From JAEUKH01 sp964447205 (lineage in GTDB: Bacteria > Myxococcota_A > Polyangia > Polyangiales > Ga0077539), in the NCBI GenBank assembly GCA_964447205.1, contig CAYUSB010000027.1, positions 1-64,000 of the forward strand: 64,000 nucleotides of DNA, read 5' to 3'. A program made the position numbers and the translations under genes. The notes beneath the pieces were generated by a model. That model was not told the DNA's origin and did no database searches. It was given only the letters and a program-made list of their open reading frames with translations. This document shows positions 61,580 through 64,000 of this stretch, piece after piece; positions within the stretch are counted from its first letter, which is position 1, and the number at the start of each line of letters is the position of its first letter.

Positions 61580-63988
61580 GTGCGAGTCGTGCTGCGTGGT
61601 GTCCTGGCCGTCCTCCCCATCCTCGCGGGATGCCGCGTCTACGATGAGGCCCTGCTCCTCCGAGACGCCGGCAGCGACCGCGGACCGACCGACCTCGGGG
61701 CAGACCTCCCGGCCCCCGACGCCCCCGCCGACGCAGGCGTCGACGCCCCCGACGCTCCCGCCCTCGACGCGGGGCGTGACACCGGCCCCGACGTCCGCGA
61801 CGCCCCCGAGGTCGCGGTCGATGCAGGCTCCGACGGGGGTTCCGACGCGGGGCGTGACACCGGCCCCGATGTCCCGGTCGACGTCCCGCCCTCGTGCGAC
61901 GAGCTCGTGGCCCAGGGGAGGCCCTGCATCGAGCCCCTCACGGGTCAGGTTCCCCTCCTCGACGACGCCCGCACCCTGGCCCCCCGCACCGTGGCGGCCC
62001 TCGGAGGCGAGGTCCTTGTCACCGACGACGCCACGGGCCGCATCATGGGATACACCCTGACCCTCACCGGGGCCTCCCCCCGACGCGTGGCCGGCAACGG
62101 GGTCGTGTCCACGCCCGTAGCCGGGGCCGTCCTGTCGTCGCCCTTCGGGGCCGTCACGGGCATCGTGCAGGTGGCCGAAGGCGTCCTCCTCCTCGCCGAC
62201 GCCGAGGCCCGCGGGATCTACCGCGTCGAAGGCGGAGTCCTCGCGGCCATGGGCCTCGGGCGCTCCCTCGCCACGGGCCCCTTCGGCATGGTCTACGACC
62301 CCACGGCAAGGGTCCTGTACTTCACGGCCGACAACCGCGTGTGGTCCATGCCCCTCGGGCCCGACGGGAGGCCGAGCGCCGCCGCCACGGGGGCCGTCGG
62401 ACTGCCCTGCGGGACGGCGTGCACGGTCCGCTTCAACGGCGACGGGATGCCCGGAGTCGACACCGCCGTCTCGACCCCCAGCGGCCTCGCCCTGAGCGCC
62501 GACCACGTGTATTTCGCCGACCGCGACAACTGCCGGGTCCGACGATTCTCCCGCACCGACTCCGCCCGGGCGGTCGAGACGTACATGGGCTCCGTGTGCG
62601 ACGCCGCCTCCGACCCCCTCCTCGGGGCCCCTACATTCACCGACCGTACGAGCCTCCGCCTCGGGTCGGTCAGCGCCGTGGCCGCGGGGGCCGACGGGAG
62701 CGTCTACGCCCTCGACGATCAGCGCTGCGCCGTCTTCGGGGCGGTCCCCTCCCCGGCCGTTCTCAGCCGGGTGGTGGTCGGGAGCCGGGCCGGATGCGGC
62801 CAGCCGGGGGTCAGCATGCCCCCCATCGGCCGCCTCGGGGGCCTCGCCATCGCCGCCGACGGGCTCGGATTGTACTTCTCCGACGTGGGGGGCCAACGGG
62901 TCGGACGGGTCCGGGCCGAGCGGGGCATGGCCCCCACCCTCGACTACCCCTTCGGGATGGGACGGACCCCCGCCGCCGTCGAAGGGGGTCGGCGCCTGCG
63001 CCTCGGCCGCCCCGTGGCCCTCGGGGTCGACCCCGCCGACACCGGGCACCTCCTGGCCGCCACCGAAGCCGACGGGAGGCTCTACCGCTTCGACAACACC
63101 AGCGTCGAGGTGCTCGTGGGCGACGGGTTCGCGACCCCGAGCGACGCCGTGATGCAGCGGGCCCGTGACCTGTCCCCCACCCGCATCGTCGGGATCTCCC
63201 TGGAGCAGGGTCGGACCGTGCTCGGCCTGCCCGAACGCGGGGCCATCGCCGACCTCGTCGACGGCGGGCTGCGGCGCATCGCGGGAGAGTTTCCCACCCT
63301 GGGCCCCGACGGCGGGGTGCTCGACGGGGGTCCCCGCGACGCGGCCTTCTTCGCCCCCCAGACGCCCTTCGCCACGCCGGAGTTCACCTTCTTCGCCGAC
63401 GAGCGGGGCCGGGTCTGGCGGGTGAGCGCCACGGGCCAGACCGTGGGGATCCCGGGCCTCTACGCCGGGGCCGGCCCCGACGGGGGAGCCCCCGACGGCC
63501 CGGCCGGGATCACCGCCACCACTGCGGGCATCGGAGCCATCGGGGGGATGACCATGGACACCGCGGGGAGGCTGTACATCACCGACCCCCAGCGCGCCGT
63601 GGTGTGGAGCATCGGCAATGAGGAGATCCCCCGGGCCCGCATCCTCGCGGGCCTCCTCGACCGCCGGACCCCCCTGAGCGACGCCGACCTGATGGCCAAC
63701 GCCACGGCCCTGGGGGCCCCCCAGGGGATCGCCTTCGACGGGGCCGAGCGCCTCTTCCTCGCCGACGAGATGGCGGGGCGGATCCGGGTCCTCAATGTGC
63801 GCTCGGGCCGCATCGAGACCCTGGCGGGGCGCGACGACCCGGACGGGCGACGGGTCCCCACGGGCGACTTCGGCCCGGCCCGCGAGGCGGTCTTGTCCCG
63901 ACCGGTGGCCCTCGCCTACCGCGCGGGGCGGCTCTACGTGGCCGAGTACGGGAGCGGACGGGTGCGGGTGGTACGCCTGCCCAACTGA
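61580..63988 (+). CDS. Large secreted lipoprotein with NHL-type propeller and Asp-rich linker
   Basis: 802 aa from a GTG at 61580 (VRVVLRGVLAVLPILAGC), chosen because it places the lipobox LAGC at residue ~18; a GTG at 61544 is also in frame. After the lipidated Cys there is a linker of Asp, Ala, Pro, Gly with repeats DAGRDTGPDV (residues ~25-105). The rest contains NHL-type propeller blades: FGAVTGIVQVAEGVLLLADA, GLALSADHVYFADRDNC, GLAIAADGLGLYFSDVGG, GGMTMDTAGRLYITDPQ and GIAFDGAERLFLADEMAG. Probably a surface protein. Resembles the RCC1 and NHL lipoproteins seen elsewhere in this window in general design. Confidence 0.82.
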   Translation: MRVVLRGVLAVLPILAGCRVYDEALLLRDAGSDRGPTDLGADLPAPDAPADAGVDAPDAPALDAGRDTGPDVRDAPEVAVDAGSDGGSDAGRDTGPDVPVDVPPSCDELVAQGRPCIEPLTGQVPLLDDARTLAPRTVAALGGEVLVTDDATGRIMGYTLTLTGASPRRVAGNGVVSTPVAGAVLSSPFGAVTGIVQVAEGVLLLADAEARGIYRVEGGVLAAMGLGRSLATGPFGMVYDPTARVLYFTADNRVWSMPLGPDGRPSAAATGAVGLPCGTACTVRFNGDGMPGVDTAVSTPSGLALSADHVYFADRDNCRVRRFSRTDSARAVETYMGSVCDAASDPLLGAPTFTDRTSLRLGSVSAVAAGADGSVYALDDQRCAVFGAVPSPAVLSRVVVGSRAGCGQPGVSMPPIGRLGGLAIAADGLGLYFSDVGGQRVGRVRAERGMAPTLDYPFGMGRTPAAVEGGRRLRLGRPVALGVDPADTGHLLAATEADGRLYRFDNTSVEVLVGDGFATPSDAVMQRARDLSPTRIVGISLEQGRTVLGLPERGAIADLVDGGLRRIAGEFPTLGPDGGVLDGGPRDAAFFAPQTPFATPEFTFFADERGRVWRVSATGQTVGIPGLYAGAGPDGGAPDGPAGITATTAGIGAIGGMTMDTAGRLYITDPQRAVVWSIGNEEIPRARILAGLLDRRTPLSDADLMANATALGAPQGIAFDGAERLFLADEMAGRIRVLNVRSGRIETLAGRDDPDGRRVPTGDFGPAREAVLSRPVALAYRAGRLYVAEYGSGRVRVVRLPN

Positions 63989-64000
63989 CCCCGCCCACGG

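Overview
The window is very GC-rich DNA from what looks like a myxobacterium (Myxococcota, probably a Polyangiales/Sandaracinus-like lineage). This is an inference from gene style, not from a marker gene. It rests on strong C/G third-position bias, several Cys-rich secreted lipoproteins with Asp/Pro/Thr-Gly linkers ('DTG..PDV'), RCC1 and NHL propeller proteins, a sigma-54 activator, a GNAT fusion, and many genes found only in this kind of genome. There is no rRNA, CRISPR array, prophage or complete IS element. One tRNA (Asp-GTC) is present. Apart from two visibly AT-richer outer-membrane genes (9.2-9.9 kb and 39.9-40.8 kb) and a repeat- and toxin-like stretch (29.5-33.7 kb), it reads as ordinary chromosome.

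Layout. 0.5-8.5 kb: an envelope pair, a bacterial alpha-2-macroglobulin overlapping a PBP1C gene. 8.5-9.9 kb: a methyltransferase and a small barrel protein. 9.9-16.7 kb: a sigma-54 activator, an MBL hydrolase, a dihydropyrimidinase, and a divergent MocR regulator / FMN-barrel-GNAT pair around an inverted-repeat operator. 16.7-19.8 kb: tRNA-Asp and a thiolase / 3-hydroxyacyl-CoA dehydrogenase / enoyl-CoA hydratase operon. 20.0-21.9 kb: two lipoproteins. 21.9-25.1 kb: a tightly overlapping operon of a small protein, alanine racemase, MlaE and MlaF. 25.1-29.5 kb: an ATP-grasp ligase, a 5'-nucleotidase-like protein extended by a probable barrel, and a second enoyl-CoA hydratase.

29.5-33.7 kb is the most accessory-looking stretch. 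It holds REP-like palindromes in direct and inverted copies, a degenerate array of a CATCCCCAT-type motif, an unrecognised helical protein, a HEPN protein translationally coupled to a larger partner (candidate toxin-antitoxin), and a 5'-truncated RCC1 gene. 33.7-38.1 kb carries small conserved-hypothetical genes, an AAC(3)-fold acetyltransferase and a two-gene membrane cassette. 38.2-46.9 kb carries a PQQ-type propeller, a barrel protein, a pentameric ligand-gated ion channel, a 2OG-Fe oxygenase, a tail-collar protein, a Tat/NHL lipoprotein and a VanW protein coupled to coaBC. 48.4-58.3 kb carries a MATE exporter, soluble transhydrogenase, an RlaP-like nucleotidyltransferase and a double-length UvrA with four ATPase sites. 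58.3-64 kb is a co-directional TPR, PP2C phosphatase and two-lipoprotein run.

The best candidates for something undescribed are the HEPN/large-partner module (31.3-32.7 kb) beside the repeat field, the membrane cassette with a CxxxCHxxxCxHxH motif (36.9-37.5 kb), the 11-bp phased direct repeats inside a long inverted repeat (51.65-51.81 kb), and the related REP-like units at 29.7 and 48.3 kb. All functional calls were made by eye from sequence; no database search was run.
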